From: an uncultured Alphaproteobacteria bacterium
GTDB lineage: Bacteria > Pseudomonadota > Alphaproteobacteria > Rhodobacterales > Rhodobacteraceae
DNA: 64,000 nt
Direction of reading: 5' to 3'
Assembly (NCBI GenBank): GCA_902586885.1
Contig: CACIJG010000002.1
Location: 1-64,000 of the forward strand
Shown: positions 8,723 through 17,297 of the stretch, one piece after another
Layout: each line of letters begins with the position of its first letter
How positions within the stretch are numbered: the stretch's first letter is position 1
Position numbers and translations under genes: made by a program
Notes under the pieces: generated by a model
What the model was told of the DNA's origin: nothing
The model's database searches: none
The model's input: the letters and a program-made list of their open reading frames with translations, nothing else

Positions 8723-9895
8723 CTACTTAATTTTTTTCTCTTCTCTAATAAAGAATGATCCAATCAATGTTATAAATCCAACAATTACTAATGCAGACAC
8801 AACAATCAGAATGGGTTGATAAAACTCAATTGTAGTTCCAACTATTCCACTTGCTATTGCAGAAATAATGACCATCAAAGCAGAGCTTATTCCTGAAGCA
8901 CTACCTCCTAAGGAAGGTACGGATTTAACTATTTCAGTATTTGCAATTGGCCAAATAATACCGGTTCCTGCAGTTATAATTATTACAGGAATAAAAAACG
9001 CCATAGGACTAGATGAGAAGGAAGTCAAAACTAATATAATAGCAGGTCCCAGGGCCACCAAAAAAGCCCCATAAAATAGAAATACTTTTGTTGAATAAAA
9101 ACTTGGAAACTTACTTATCAATAAATTGCCAATAATAAATCCTATTGGAGGAACAGCAAAATATAGCCCGGTCGATATTGGAGATAGTGAGTATTCATAA
9201 GTCGCTACAAAAGGTCCTCCCACAAAAAAAATACTGAAAATTGAGAAGCTAAAAGAAGAAACTATTGTTGGTGGCCAAAATCTAATAGAAGTCAAAAGAG
9301 TTGGATAGTTTTTTAGTTGTTTAAAAAAGCTTGCTGATTTTTTTGAATTGGTTTCTTTTAAATCAAAGAATGCTAAAAGAAAGATCGTAAGTCCCAACAT
9401 AGCCAAAAAAGTAAATATGTTTATAGCTCCAAAGCTCTCTGTTATTAAGCCTCCAAGAAAAGGACCTACCAGAGGACCCAAAGCCATAACAATTGAAATG
9501 TAACCGAACATTACCGTTGCTTCTTTGGTTGAATAAATATCTCCCACGATTACTCTGGCAAGCACCATCCCGGCTGCAGAACTAGACTGGAGAAATCTAA
9601 AGAAAAGAAACAAAGAAATATTATCCGAAAGAAATGCTCCTAAAGATGAAAAAAAAAATATGACATAAAAAATTAATGCAATCGGCCGTCTTCCAAACCT
9701 ATCTGACAAGGGGCCAGCTATGATGTTTACAATAGCGGCGCCTAATAAAAAAACGGCAACACTTAGCTGTATGGTTTTATAATCAGATGAAAATATCTTC
9801 TGCAATTCAGGTAAGGCTGGAACAACAATTATTTGAGCCAAAATATAGATTCCTGCCATTAGCGAAAGAGTTAAATTTTTTGGTGGTTTTGTCAT
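8723..9895 (-). CDS. MFS multidrug efflux transporter, Bcr/CflA-like
   Basis: A 390-residue, twelve-helix major facilitator. The loop 2-3 motif GPLSDRFGRRPI (about residues 61-72) is the MFS signature, and the fifth-helix antiporter motif appears as GYISIVMALGPLVGPFLGG near residue 130. This pattern and the length fit the Bcr/CflA drug:proton antiporter group. Likely a proton-driven exporter in the inner membrane; substrate unknown. No regulator gene adjoins it. Confidence 0.85.
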   Translation of the reverse strand: MTKPPKNLTLSLMAGIYILAQIIVVPALPELQKIFSSDYKTIQLSVAVFLLGAAIVNIIAGPLSDRFGRRPIALIFYVIFFFSSLGAFLSDNISLFLFFRFLQSSSAAGMVLARVIVGDIYSTKEATVMFGYISIVMALGPLVGPFLGGLITESFGAINIFTFLAMLGLTIFLLAFFDLKETNSKKSASFFKQLKNYPTLLTSIRFWPPTIVSSFSFSIFSIFFVGGPFVATYEYSLSPISTGLYFAVPPIGFIIGNLLISKFPSFYSTKVFLFYGAFLVALGPAIILVLTSFSSSPMAFFIPVIIITAGTGIIWPIANTEIVKSVPSLGGSASGISSALMVIISAIASGIVGTTIEFYQPILIVVSALVIVGFITLIGSFFIREEKKIK

Positions 9896-10093
9896 TCTTA
9901 TTATAAGCCTGTCTAGTTTTAACCAACCATCGATATCAGCTTTACAGTAGTAGTGAAAGCTAATTATATGATACTAATATTTTATTCATGCAATAATTAA
10001 TGAGGGGAATTTCTTGGTTCTACTCAATAACCGATCTATTAAAAAAATCTATTGCTTAAATTTCTTTTCCCAAATAAAAGAAAATCTGAATCT

Positions 10094-10675
10094 TCAATAA
10101 AATGACAGATATTTTATTTCCAAAAGAGCGTTATGATCTTTACCATACGCAAGTAGCCCTATAGTTCTAATATTGTTTCCATCTATCTTTTCACGCATAT
10201 GTGATTTGGATCTTTTAAATGCAGATGAGAAAGGTAGTCTAACTTCATTCCACTCTTTATAAGTAGGAAAATTTGCTTGATAATAAAAGCGATATTGTTG
10301 TGGTAAAGAGATAGTTTCACTTGTATTTATATGCATGTAGTATCTTTCACCATTACCTCTTACTTTTAGCAAAATACCTTTGGCACTTTTCGGTCCGTCG
10401 CTGACATAAGTTCTGACCTGGATAAATCCCCCATTATTAGCCGTACTTACAGAGCCTTCTAATCTAAGGTATGGTCCCTCAGAGTCTAAATTTATACCTG
10501 CTTTACCTGTAGAAACTCCCCCCATTACCTGATCAGTGTAAAATTGCCATCTCATCCCAGGATTATCGGTAAAATTATCTATCATTTTATTAATATCTGA
10601 GGAATAAACAGGAACTGAAAACAAAAATATAAATGAAAAAATGCTTAGTAAAGTTCTTTTAAAAAGGAATTTCAT
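10094..10675 (-). CDS. CIA30-family exported protein
   Basis: A 193-residue protein with a clear signal peptide (LLSIFSFIFLFSVPVYSSD, residues ~9-27) and a mature domain matching the CIA30 family: DNFTDNPGMRWQFYTDQVMGGVSTG near the start, then LRLEGSVSTANNGGFIQVR. The family is a galactose-binding-like beta sandwich; the mitochondrial relative assists complex I assembly, but exported bacterial members have no settled role. Monocistronic. The next gene to the left is the MFS transporter, about 200 bases away. Confidence 0.8.
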   Translation of the reverse strand: MKFLFKRTLLSIFSFIFLFSVPVYSSDINKMIDNFTDNPGMRWQFYTDQVMGGVSTGKAGINLDSEGPYLRLEGSVSTANNGGFIQVRTYVSDGPKSAKGILLKVRGNGERYYMHINTSETISLPQQYRFYYQANFPTYKEWNEVRLPFSSAFKRSKSHMREKIDGNNIRTIGLLAYGKDHNALLEIKYLSFY

Positions 10676-10877
10676 AAAACTATCTTACTCTTTAGATGAA
10701 GTTATTGCAAAAAAGAAACCTGTGATTGATACTTTGTGAATAGTAGAATTTTTTCAGAATTAAATCTCCTGAATTTTTTTAATTGGGAAAACTAAAAATA
10801 GTATTTTAAAAATTGCTTACTAGTTTTTTATAAAATAATAATATTAAATACTTTTTTATACAAGAATCGAGTGTAAA

Positions 10878-11285
10878 ATGAAAATCCTAGTTATGGGCTT
10901 GCCAGGAAGCGGTAAAACCTATTTATCAGAAAGATTAGCTCCTCTCCTTCAAGCCGCTTGGTACAATGCTGATAAAGTAAGAGAGATGGCAAATGATTGG
11001 GATTTCTCTGAAAGCGCAAGGATACGGCAAGCAAATAGGATGCGGTGTATCGCAGATTTTGAGAAACAAAATGGACGCCTTGTTATTTGTGATTTTGTAT
11101 GCCCAACAAAAGAAACTAGGGAAAAATTTGATGCGGATATAATTATTTGGATGGACACGATTGGAGCAGGACGATTTGAAGATACTAATAAACTATTCCA
11201 AGAACCTAAAAATGTTGACTTTCATATTACTGAATGGAATCAAACCAATCACAAAACAATAGCCAAAAAAATTTTGAGGGGATAA
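10878..11285 (+). CDS. Small P-loop kinase, adenylylsulfate-kinase-like
   Basis: A 135-residue protein beginning with a Walker A motif (MGLPGSGKTYLSERLAP, from residue 6) followed by WYNADKVREMANDWDFSESARIRQANRM. This matches the APS kinase fold, in which Asp binds the nucleotide or substrate after strand 2 and an Arg-rich segment follows. It is shorter than true APS kinases (~200 residues), so phosphorylation of adenylylsulfate is unproven. The next gene, 148 bases downstream on the same strand, is a small nucleotidyltransferase, and the two may act in one pathway. Confidence 0.7.
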   Translation: MKILVMGLPGSGKTYLSERLAPLLQAAWYNADKVREMANDWDFSESARIRQANRMRCIADFEKQNGRLVICDFVCPTKETREKFDADIIIWMDTIGAGRFEDTNKLFQEPKNVDFHITEWNQTNHKTIAKKILRG

Positions 11286-11433
11286 ATCTATATCAGTTGC
11301 AACCTATCTGTAAAAACTATATTTACTATCTTGATTGAGGTAGTTATTGCCTAAATTCACCGTTTATATACCTTGCGTAAATAATTAATAAGGCAAAAAA
11401 TATTCAAATATAAAAAACTTGGAGCACCGAAGA

Positions 11434-11823
11434 ATGTTTGATTGGAAAAAGCCCACAGTGCAAATGTTAGGAAGATGGCAACCTTGGCACGATGGTCACA
11501 AAGAGCTGTTTAAGAGATGTGTTGTAAAAACAGGTCAAGTCATAATTCAAGTTAGAGACGTTGAGGGCTCTTCAGGAGGAGTCGGTCAAGATGACAATCC
11601 CTTTAATTGGGTTTCTGTTTGTAAGAATATAGAAGAAAATCTGCATAAAGAGGGCTTCAAGCGTGGCGAAGAATTTGAAATAATGTTAGTTCCAAACATC
11701 GTAAATATTACTTATGGAAGAGGCGTTGGTTATGTCTTCGAAGAGGAAGTTTTTGATAAATCCATAACTGACATTAGTGCAACAAAAATTAGGAAGGAAC
11801 TAAGGGAAAAAGGTGAACTTTAG
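11434..11823 (+). CDS. Cytidylyltransferase-like nucleotidyltransferase
   Basis: A ~129-residue protein of the HIGH-type nucleotidyltransferase superfamily. GRWQPWHDGHKELF near residue 13 carries the phosphate-binding HxGH element in the form WHDGH, and ISATKIRKELREKG at the C-terminus is the ISSTxIR element. The ORF track begins at TTG 11419, but TTGGAG at 11419-11424 reads as the ribosome binding site for the ATG at 11434, so I start there. Likely couples a nucleotide to a small phosphorylated substrate; it probably works with the preceding P-loop kinase. Confidence 0.75.
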   Translation: MFDWKKPTVQMLGRWQPWHDGHKELFKRCVVKTGQVIIQVRDVEGSSGGVGQDDNPFNWVSVCKNIEENLHKEGFKRGEEFEIMLVPNIVNITYGRGVGYVFEEEVFDKSITDISATKIRKELREKGEL

Positions 11824-12101
11824 TACATGTCCCCTATCTTGATCACTAATTACATAATTTTTTGCTTTAATATAATTGGCCTACACACTTGGTTATACAG
11901 AAGCATTATATTTTTGGGGTAAATAGTAGGTGGATTGTTAAAACAAAAATATAAAGTTCATTTTATAAATGTAAAAATCGCTACTTTATTAAAACTGAAA
12001 CGAAAAGTTTCTGCTAACAAACATGAAACTTACAAGGATAATCAGATGTGGCGTACTATGCTTAATGTAACAGAAATATCAAAAGATATTGAGAGGATAT
12101 A

Positions 12102-12437
12102 ATGAATAAGTGGGAAACAATTACTAAACTAATTAAAAATAAAAATTTTGAAGAATTAGAAAACATTTTGCATGATGAATATTTATATCTTAGAGAAACC
12201 ACTTTAATTCCAAAAGATGAGATGGTTGAATTCATAAAAAAGAGATTTGATGCGGGGTTAACTTTTGAAAAGCTCGAACTTATAATTGAGAATAAGGATT
12301 TGTTGGCCTGGAGGGACGTTTTGATTGAACATGGCGGGAAAAAATGGGAAACAACTAACGTCCAAATATGGAAAGACAACAAGGTTTGGAGAGATATTGT
12401 CAGTGTTCGTGATTTAGAAAAAGAGGACCCACTTTAA
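12102..12437 (+). CDS. NTF2/SnoaL-like small protein, paralogue 1 of 3
   Basis: A 111-residue soluble protein with a fold pattern like nuclear-transport-factor-2/SnoaL domains: an amphipathic N-terminal helical half followed by beta strands ending in VQIWKDNKVWRDIV. It is clearly related to the genes at 17999-18319 and 19614-19964: all three share the NFEELENILHDEYLYLRE-type helix and the closing YKDGKVWR strand. AGGA lies just before the ATG (gagaggatataATG). It is the first gene of the repeat-studded accessory region. Function unknown. Confidence 0.65.
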   Translation: MNKWETITKLIKNKNFEELENILHDEYLYLRETTLIPKDEMVEFIKKRFDAGLTFEKLELIIENKDLLAWRDVLIEHGGKKWETTNVQIWKDNKVWRDIVSVRDLEKEDPL

Positions 12438-12482
12438 TTCACTAATAATTTAACGGCTTTGTTAGATTAACTGGAGATGTAA

Positions 12483-12523
12483 ACGTATTGTATTTTTGAG
12501 TTTTGTAGCAGATGGGGTGTTTT
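12483..12523 (+). repeat. Accessory-region direct repeat, copy A (3' half only)
   Basis: ACGTATTG...GAGTTTTGTAGCAGATGGGGTGTTTT. It matches the 3' core of the family (TTCTTGGAGTGTGCAGCAGATGGGGTGTTTT) with a few changes; the 5' hairpin half is not recognisable. It lies between the first paralogue gene and the coiled-coil gene. Confidence 0.7.
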
Positions 12524-12615
12524 GACTTTCTAAGAACGCCTATTATCTTTACCTTGCGTCATCTTTGTCTTAAGATTTATTAAAAAATTGATAACACAAA
12601 CCTATGGAGGGAATT

Positions 12616-13332
12616 ATGAGTGATGTGTCAGCAAACAGAGAAGCGATAAAAAAAAACAAAAAGAGAATCTTCGAGATAGATTCCCAAGTTATGACTAATA
12701 AGACCATGATATACGCTTCTAGATCAATGATAGAAGAAAATCGATTAATGATACTTAGCAACTATGCAGCGGCATTTATGGGCAATAGACAAATAGCGAA
12801 TAGCAATACTGATGAGATTTTTGAAAATAGACAGGCTATTTTAGACAATGCTGAATCAAATAATGAGGTAGAGGAAAATTTTATAAATTCTCAAAAAAAT
12901 AAAGCAGCACTTGATTTCTTAAATCATCGGTCTGCTTTAAATTCCGCTGTGCTATCAATCAGCGAGGAAATGGCAGAAATAAACTCCAGATTAATAGATA
13001 TCAACAGGAGGATTATGGAGTCTAATCAAGAGATTGTTGAATTCAATCAGAAACAAATAGATATAAATAGTTCACTTTTAGGAGGCGATCTACAAACTTC
13101 TAAAGCTACTCCTGACTCAAATGCAACCACTATAGAAAACAACCAAAAAATGATGACAGAACTGGAAGAAAGAGTCAGTTCTAACCGTGCGAAAATGGAG
13201 TCATTAATATCTACCTCAGAAAAAAATTCTGAATCGCTTATGGAAAATAAGAAAGGAATTGGTGATAGACGACAATTAATGATGAGTAATCGTGAAAAAA
13301 TCACGGCAAATAAGTCAAAAATATTTAGTTAA
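12616..13332 (+). CDS. Coiled-coil protein with asparagine at regular heptad positions
   Basis: A ~238-residue, entirely helical-looking protein with no membrane segment or signal peptide. Asn recurs every seventh residue over long stretches with Ile/Val/Met four residues later: N7, N14, N28, N42, N49 with I11, I18, V25, I32, I39, I46; and later INSRLIDINRRIMESNQEIV and FNQKQIDIN. In heptad terms Ile sits at a and Asn at d. Such N@d layers are known from trimeric coiled coils of autotransporter adhesins, where they bind anions. The track starts at ATG 12604, but GGAGGG at 12606-12611 is the ribosome binding site for ATG 12616. Function unknown. Confidence 0.7.
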   Translation: MSDVSANREAIKKNKKRIFEIDSQVMTNKTMIYASRSMIEENRLMILSNYAAAFMGNRQIANSNTDEIFENRQAILDNAESNNEVEENFINSQKNKAALDFLNHRSALNSAVLSISEEMAEINSRLIDINRRIMESNQEIVEFNQKQIDINSSLLGGDLQTSKATPDSNATTIENNQKMMTELEERVSSNRAKMESLISTSEKNSESLMENKKGIGDRRQLMMSNREKITANKSKIFS

Positions 13333-13349
13333 AACTAATGCTTTAAGTT

Positions 13350-13374
13350 GATAAGGGTTCAATTGACCCTTATC
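13350..13374. repeat. Perfect 9-bp inverted repeat after the coiled-coil gene
   Basis: GATAAGGGT at 13350-13358 and ACCCTTATC at 13366-13374 flank a short loop that is itself nearly palindromic (CAATTG). It lies 17 bases after the coiled-coil stop and would make a strong RNA hairpin. No T-run follows on either strand, so it is only a possible terminator. Confidence 0.55.
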
Positions 13375-13410
13375 AGCTTCAAAAATTTTGGAAGCCCTCA
13401 ATGTTTGTAG

Positions 13411-13494
13411 ACACCATTTTTGTCTACTCCCAATGCTGGACCAACGGGGGCGTACAGATATTCTATTCTTGGATTTTGCAGCAGATGAGTTGCT
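13411..13494 (+). repeat. Accessory-region direct repeat, copy B (full length)
   Basis: ACACCATTTTTGTCTACTCC ... ATTCTATTCTTGGATTTTGCAGCAGATG. This is a full-length but diverged copy. The 5' part keeps the GTCTAC element and GGACCA; the 3' part keeps the CAGCAGATG core. GTAGACA just before it pairs with its TGTCTAC, making an extra 7-bp inverted repeat. Confidence 0.75.
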
Positions 13495-13570
13495 GACTCA
13501 AAATAATTTAAAGGTCATTGTTGTTACTAATTTAAGATTTCAAATAACTATCAATGTAATATAAATATTT

Positions 13571-14716
13571 TCAATTTAAGAGGAATTCCTCAATTAATGC
13601 TTTAGGTATAATATTATCTCGAGACTTTTTAAATCGTGACTTGAACACCACCACCATATCAAGTTGAGGAAGTATAAAAATGTATTGTCCTTGATATCCT
13701 AGCGCAAAAAAATATTCAGGGTACTTTTTAGAATTTTTTCCCATGCCCCAAGCCTTACGATAAATGAGGTCTGCTTTCCAAACAGTTTCACTGTTCCACC
13801 ATTGATATCCATATCCATTAAAACCATAGAACTTCAAGGGATTAAATTGTCCTTTGTTTGGATATGAATGCGTCTTTAAAGATTTTTTGACCCAAGAAGA
13901 GCTTATAACTTGCTTCTCACCCCATCGGCCCCCATTTAGGTAAAGAATACCTAATTTAGCCATATCTCTTGCAGATAGCTTTAAATTGGAATATCCATGA
14001 TTAATACCTTGTGGATCCTTCTGCCATTTATAATTCTTTATGCCGATGTGAGAAAATAAATGTCTTTCCGCAAATTTTTCCAGTGCAGTTTCCGTATTTT
14101 CAGTAACAATAGCAGCTAATAAATGAGATCCACTATTACTATAGTTGAACTTTTCGCCTGATTTTTTTTCCGTTCCTAATGATAATATAAAATCCACCCA
14201 ATTCTTTGAATTTTTGAGTTTTTTGATTCCAGACCAGTTTGAAAGAAAGTTATCTCTTGTTTTTAACCCAGAGGTCATTGTCAACAAATGTTGAAGTTGT
14301 ATTTTATTTAGTCTTGGGTCTTTTTTTATTGTTAAATTCCTTGTTAGAATTGATCCTAAGGTCTGTTTCTCATTTTTTATATAGCCTTTATCGATAGCTA
14401 TACCAACAAGCGCTGAAGTGAAACTTTTTGTTACTGAATAAATATTACTCAGAGAATTTTCATTCATATCACCAGCATAAAACTCTCCAATCAAATATCC
14501 ATTTTTAACGATTACAACGCTATCGATCGGAAATTGCTTCTTTTGAATAAATTGAAACATTTTCTTTATCGGATTTGGACTAAAACCTAATGATTGTGGT
14601 GAAACTGTTTTCCATATTGTAGTTGGCCAGTATTGTGCTGCATAGATTGGCGCTAAGGGCGTGAAAATTAAAAAAAATACTAAGGCTAGTTTACTTAACA
14701 TAGTTATCTGATCCAA
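13571..14716 (-). CDS. Exported serine hydrolase, class C beta-lactamase family
   Basis: A 381-residue protein with a signal peptide (about residues 6-27, ending in PIYAAQ) and a beta-lactamase/transpeptidase-like domain. The nucleophile motif SxxK is seen in YSVTKSFTSALVG (~residue 92), the YxN motif as YSNSGSHLL (~195), and GYQGQYIFILPQLDMVVV gives the C-terminal strand. Such CubicO-like proteins are esterases, peptidases or amidases more often than true beta-lactamases. A second Met at codon 6 (MLSKLAL) is an equally good start. It sits inside the repeat-punctuated accessory region, just right of copy B. Confidence 0.8.
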   Translation of the reverse strand: MDQITMLSKLALVFFLIFTPLAPIYAAQYWPTTIWKTVSPQSLGFSPNPIKKMFQFIQKKQFPIDSVVIVKNGYLIGEFYAGDMNENSLSNIYSVTKSFTSALVGIAIDKGYIKNEKQTLGSILTRNLTIKKDPRLNKIQLQHLLTMTSGLKTRDNFLSNWSGIKKLKNSKNWVDFILSLGTEKKSGEKFNYSNSGSHLLAAIVTENTETALEKFAERHLFSHIGIKNYKWQKDPQGINHGYSNLKLSARDMAKLGILYLNGGRWGEKQVISSSWVKKSLKTHSYPNKGQFNPLKFYGFNGYGYQWWNSETVWKADLIYRKAWGMGKNSKKYPEYFFALGYQGQYIFILPQLDMVVVFKSRFKKSRDNIIPKALIEEFLLN

Positions 14717-14767
14717 TTCTTTAAAAATCTACGGTATTATAGAAATACAAAAATTCGGAGAACTAAG

Positions 14768-15205
14768 CTATAAAACTTTGATTTTTGAGTTAGAGGAGTC
14801 AAAAATTATTGGCTTATCTAACATAGCCTGTAGCCAAAGACGATAATAACTTATCAGTCCCTCTTTTAAGGTAAAAAAACTAAATACATGTGCCGATATC
14901 TCTTTGCCAGTTGCCTCACGACCTAGCCAAGGCCCCTTATGAATCCCAGTAAAAAACCAGTGGGCCATAACTTCATTTTCATTTCCCACTATCTGCTTTA
15001 TCTCAAGTTTTAACTCTCCTATCTGACGACGAAATGTCTTGACGTGAGCTGTAAGTCCATCTCGTCCAGCTGGTCCGCCAAACGCTCTATTTGCTTCATC
15101 AATCATATCTGGTTGCGCAATAGTCTCAATTAAATCTAGTCGACCATTCTGACCAACCTCTATCAAATAAATTTCCATTAATTTTTTTGAATCTATTGCT
15201 TTCAT
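14768..15205 (-). CDS. SnoaL-like ester cyclase family protein
   Basis: A ~145-residue protein of the SnoaL/ester-cyclase branch of the NTF2-like superfamily. The helix LMEIYLIEVGQNGRLDLIETIAQPD is followed by the conserved DGLTAHVKTFRRQ and the hydrophobic beta sheet GNENEVMAHWFFTGIHKG with GKEISAHVFSFFTLKEG. I prefer the Met at codon 8 (MKAIDSKK, 15205) because the seven upstream codons look like leader sequence; the ORF-track start is 15226. The family includes polyketide cyclases and many uncharacterised proteins. Not closely related to the three small paralogues in the same region. Confidence 0.7.
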   Translation of the reverse strand: MKAIDSKKLMEIYLIEVGQNGRLDLIETIAQPDMIDEANRAFGGPAGRDGLTAHVKTFRRQIGELKLEIKQIVGNENEVMAHWFFTGIHKGPWLGREATGKEISAHVFSFFTLKEGLISYYRLWLQAMLDKPIIFDSSNSKIKVL

Positions 15206-15264
15206 TTTATTTCTCTTATTAACCACACAGTTTTAATATATTAATCTAATTACGATACACACCT

Positions 15265-15298
15265 TTGTTTCTCATTCTGTTTCACACCTCATTGTATA
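15265..15298 (+). repeat. Second short repeat family, copy 1
   Basis: TTGTTTCTCATTCTGTTTCACACCTCATTGTATA differs from the copy at 19250-19283 at only three positions. It lies in a gene-free gap upstream of the SnoaL-like gene. Confidence 0.7.
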
Positions 15299-15343
15299 TT
15301 TAATCAAAACCCATAAATTTTAAGTAAAACAATACGGTATACT

Positions 15344-16387
15344 TTAAATTTCTCCTATTGAGTGCAAAATAGAGTTTTTTAAAATATCTTCGATTTGGCT
15401 CTTTGTCTTTTCAGAGTCAAGATACTGTCCTCTAGCTAGGTCAACTCGTTCATTATCGGGCTCATAACTTAATGAGATGGTTGGAAATTTCAATAAATGA
15501 GAAGAACTATAACCATGTCCAAGAAAAATTCGCTCATTTTGGACCCATGCGTCAACCGAAGCAATTTGTTTAAAGGTTATCTCTTTATAACTAACTAACT
15601 TATGGAACAAATTAAAGAAAATACCCGGCATCTTTATTGAAAAGATACGCACCGTTTCTGATTTTAAATCAAACCGTGTATAGATTAAACTGTTCGGGAA
15701 CTTTATTGTCAAACCGAAAAGGCAACAAACAAAAATCGCCCAAAAAATAAATATCTCTATATCAAAAAACATTTCAGCCGCAAAAATCAATTCATCTTGA
15801 ACAAGCAAATTGTCGTCGTAAAAAAATAACAAAGAAATTATAGGTCCAAAGAAAATAGTTGCAAATGCTACAGACAGAAAAATGCTTAGCCACCCGATAT
15901 GTAAAATGGTAGCATTACCATTTTCATTAATCTTTAAGGGGTTATATCTTCTGCCGATAATCGTACCTAATATCCACCACTCTATAAATGAGATAAAAAG
16001 TATACCTAGACATAAGATCAAGGCAGTTTTAACTTTATAAATTAAAGCAGTGCCCGTATCATATGGATGAATTATGTGTCCTACTGCAAACGCTGCAGCT
16101 ATAAAATAAAGTACGGCCTTTACAAAGACCTCAAAAATTCTTTTACATAAGCTTGGGAATGATTGGCTAACCTGGGCAGAATTTGTAGGTAGAAAATAAT
16201 TAAGTAAAAGATGAAAGATATAAGCTACAGGAAATGTAAGTATTATCATGAATAAAATAAGAGGATAATCGTTGTAATCTTCAGATGTTGGATCAAAAAC
16301 GCTGGAAGCAATACCAATAACCATTAATAGGAAAGCTGCCCAAATAAAGATTAAAATACCGTATTTTATAATCCTTTTGATCATCAT
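15344..16387 (-). CDS. Multi-span membrane protein, unknown
   Basis: A 347-residue protein with about six hydrophobic segments in the first 235 residues (for example IIKYGILIFIWAAFLLMVIG near the start) and a ~110-residue soluble C-terminal part with several beta strands (FDLKSETVRIFSIKMPG; EITFKQIASVDAWV) that resembles a PH-like or lipid/ligand-sensing tail. Two consecutive Met codons open the frame. No family recognised. It shares a segment of the accessory region with the SnoaL-like and beta-lactamase-like genes, all on the minus strand and all between repeat copies B and C. Confidence 0.6.
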   Translation of the reverse strand: MMIKRIIKYGILIFIWAAFLLMVIGIASSVFDPTSEDYNDYPLILFMIILTFPVAYIFHLLLNYFLPTNSAQVSQSFPSLCKRIFEVFVKAVLYFIAAAFAVGHIIHPYDTGTALIYKVKTALILCLGILFISFIEWWILGTIIGRRYNPLKINENGNATILHIGWLSIFLSVAFATIFFGPIISLLFFYDDNLLVQDELIFAAEMFFDIEIFIFWAIFVCCLFGLTIKFPNSLIYTRFDLKSETVRIFSIKMPGIFFNLFHKLVSYKEITFKQIASVDAWVQNERIFLGHGYSSSHLLKFPTISLSYEPDNERVDLARGQYLDSEKTKSQIEDILKNSILHSIGEI

Positions 16388-16502
16388 AAGCTAAAAATAC
16401 ACTACTTCCCTTATGTAGATATAAAAAATAATAAATAAATGAAAATCTCTTAGGTTCTAGATACCCTTGATAAATCTAATCATACTTGCTGATGATGCCT
16501 CA

Positions 16503-16530
16503 GATTCTTGGAGTGTGCAACAGATGGAGC
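16503..16530 (+). repeat. Accessory-region direct repeat, copy C (3' core only)
   Basis: GATTCTTGGAGTGTGCAACAGATGGAGC matches the 3' core of the family with few differences. The upstream hairpin half is not recognisable. Confidence 0.7.
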
Positions 16531-16681
16531 GATCAACTTTTCTAATATCTTTGAAAACAAGTTGTCATAATTTTTACAATTATGTTATTTTTTATTCGTT
16601 GGACGTATAATTTATTAAGTTAAAAATTAGTAATTACCTTCTTTATAATAAGTCAATATTTTTGACTGAAAGGGTATAAAT

Positions 16682-17074
16682 ATTAAAAAATTTGTTAAAA
16701 TTTTTCTTTTTTGCACTCTGATATTTATAGTTATCTTTGCTATAGTATTTTCTCTTGTTTGGTTCCTAGCAAAAGAAGACAAAGAAATAGCTAAGACTTT
16801 TACACTATTAAGTAGCAAAGGTTTATATGTTGAAGCTAGCGAACTAATGCATGACGCTTTGAAAAAAGATTTTCCCATTGAATCTTTTGAGAATGGATTC
16901 AAAAATTCGAAGCCTTATGTTGATACATCCTTTTCATCAGTATCTATGGAAAATAATGTTACTGTCCTTAAAGGCACTGCTAAGACAGAAGATGGTTGTT
17001 CTAGTTTATTAGATTTTAAAATATTAGACGGTAAAATCATTTCCTTTAATATTTCTCCGTTATGTTTAAAATAG
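16682..17074 (+). CDS. Membrane-anchored small protein, apparently starting with ATT
   Basis: The ORF track shows only an internal Met (16847), but the frame stays open back to a stop at 16667, and the upstream part encodes a textbook signal-anchor: KKFVKIFLFCTLIFIVIF followed by AIVFSLVWFLAKEDKE. No ATG, GTG or TTG exists in that stretch. AAAGGG at 16669-16674 is placed to serve ATT at 16682, so I read a 130-residue protein beginning (fM)KKFVK. The soluble part ends with VTVLKGTAKTEDGCSSLL and a beta-rich tail. Family not recognised. Either a rare ATT start, or a mutated or misread ATG. Confidence 0.6.
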   Translation: MKKFVKIFLFCTLIFIVIFAIVFSLVWFLAKEDKEIAKTFTLLSSKGLYVEASELMHDALKKDFPIESFENGFKNSKPYVDTSFSSVSMENNVTVLKGTAKTEDGCSSLLDFKILDGKIISFNISPLCLK

Positions 17075-17297
17075 CTTATTTCAATTCCCAAAATCTTTTT
17101 AGTCGCTTATACCCTTAAATACCAGTTCTTCCATTCCCAAGAGATTTCCATAAAGAAAAGAAGAACCAAAAACTTAAAAAGGAAAAAAATCAGTAAACTT
17201 TAATATTTAAGAAGAATACAGATTAAGATTTTTTTGCTAATATGAAGATCAGAAAAAACTAAAATATCGAGTTCTGTTAATAACAAAATTTTTAACT

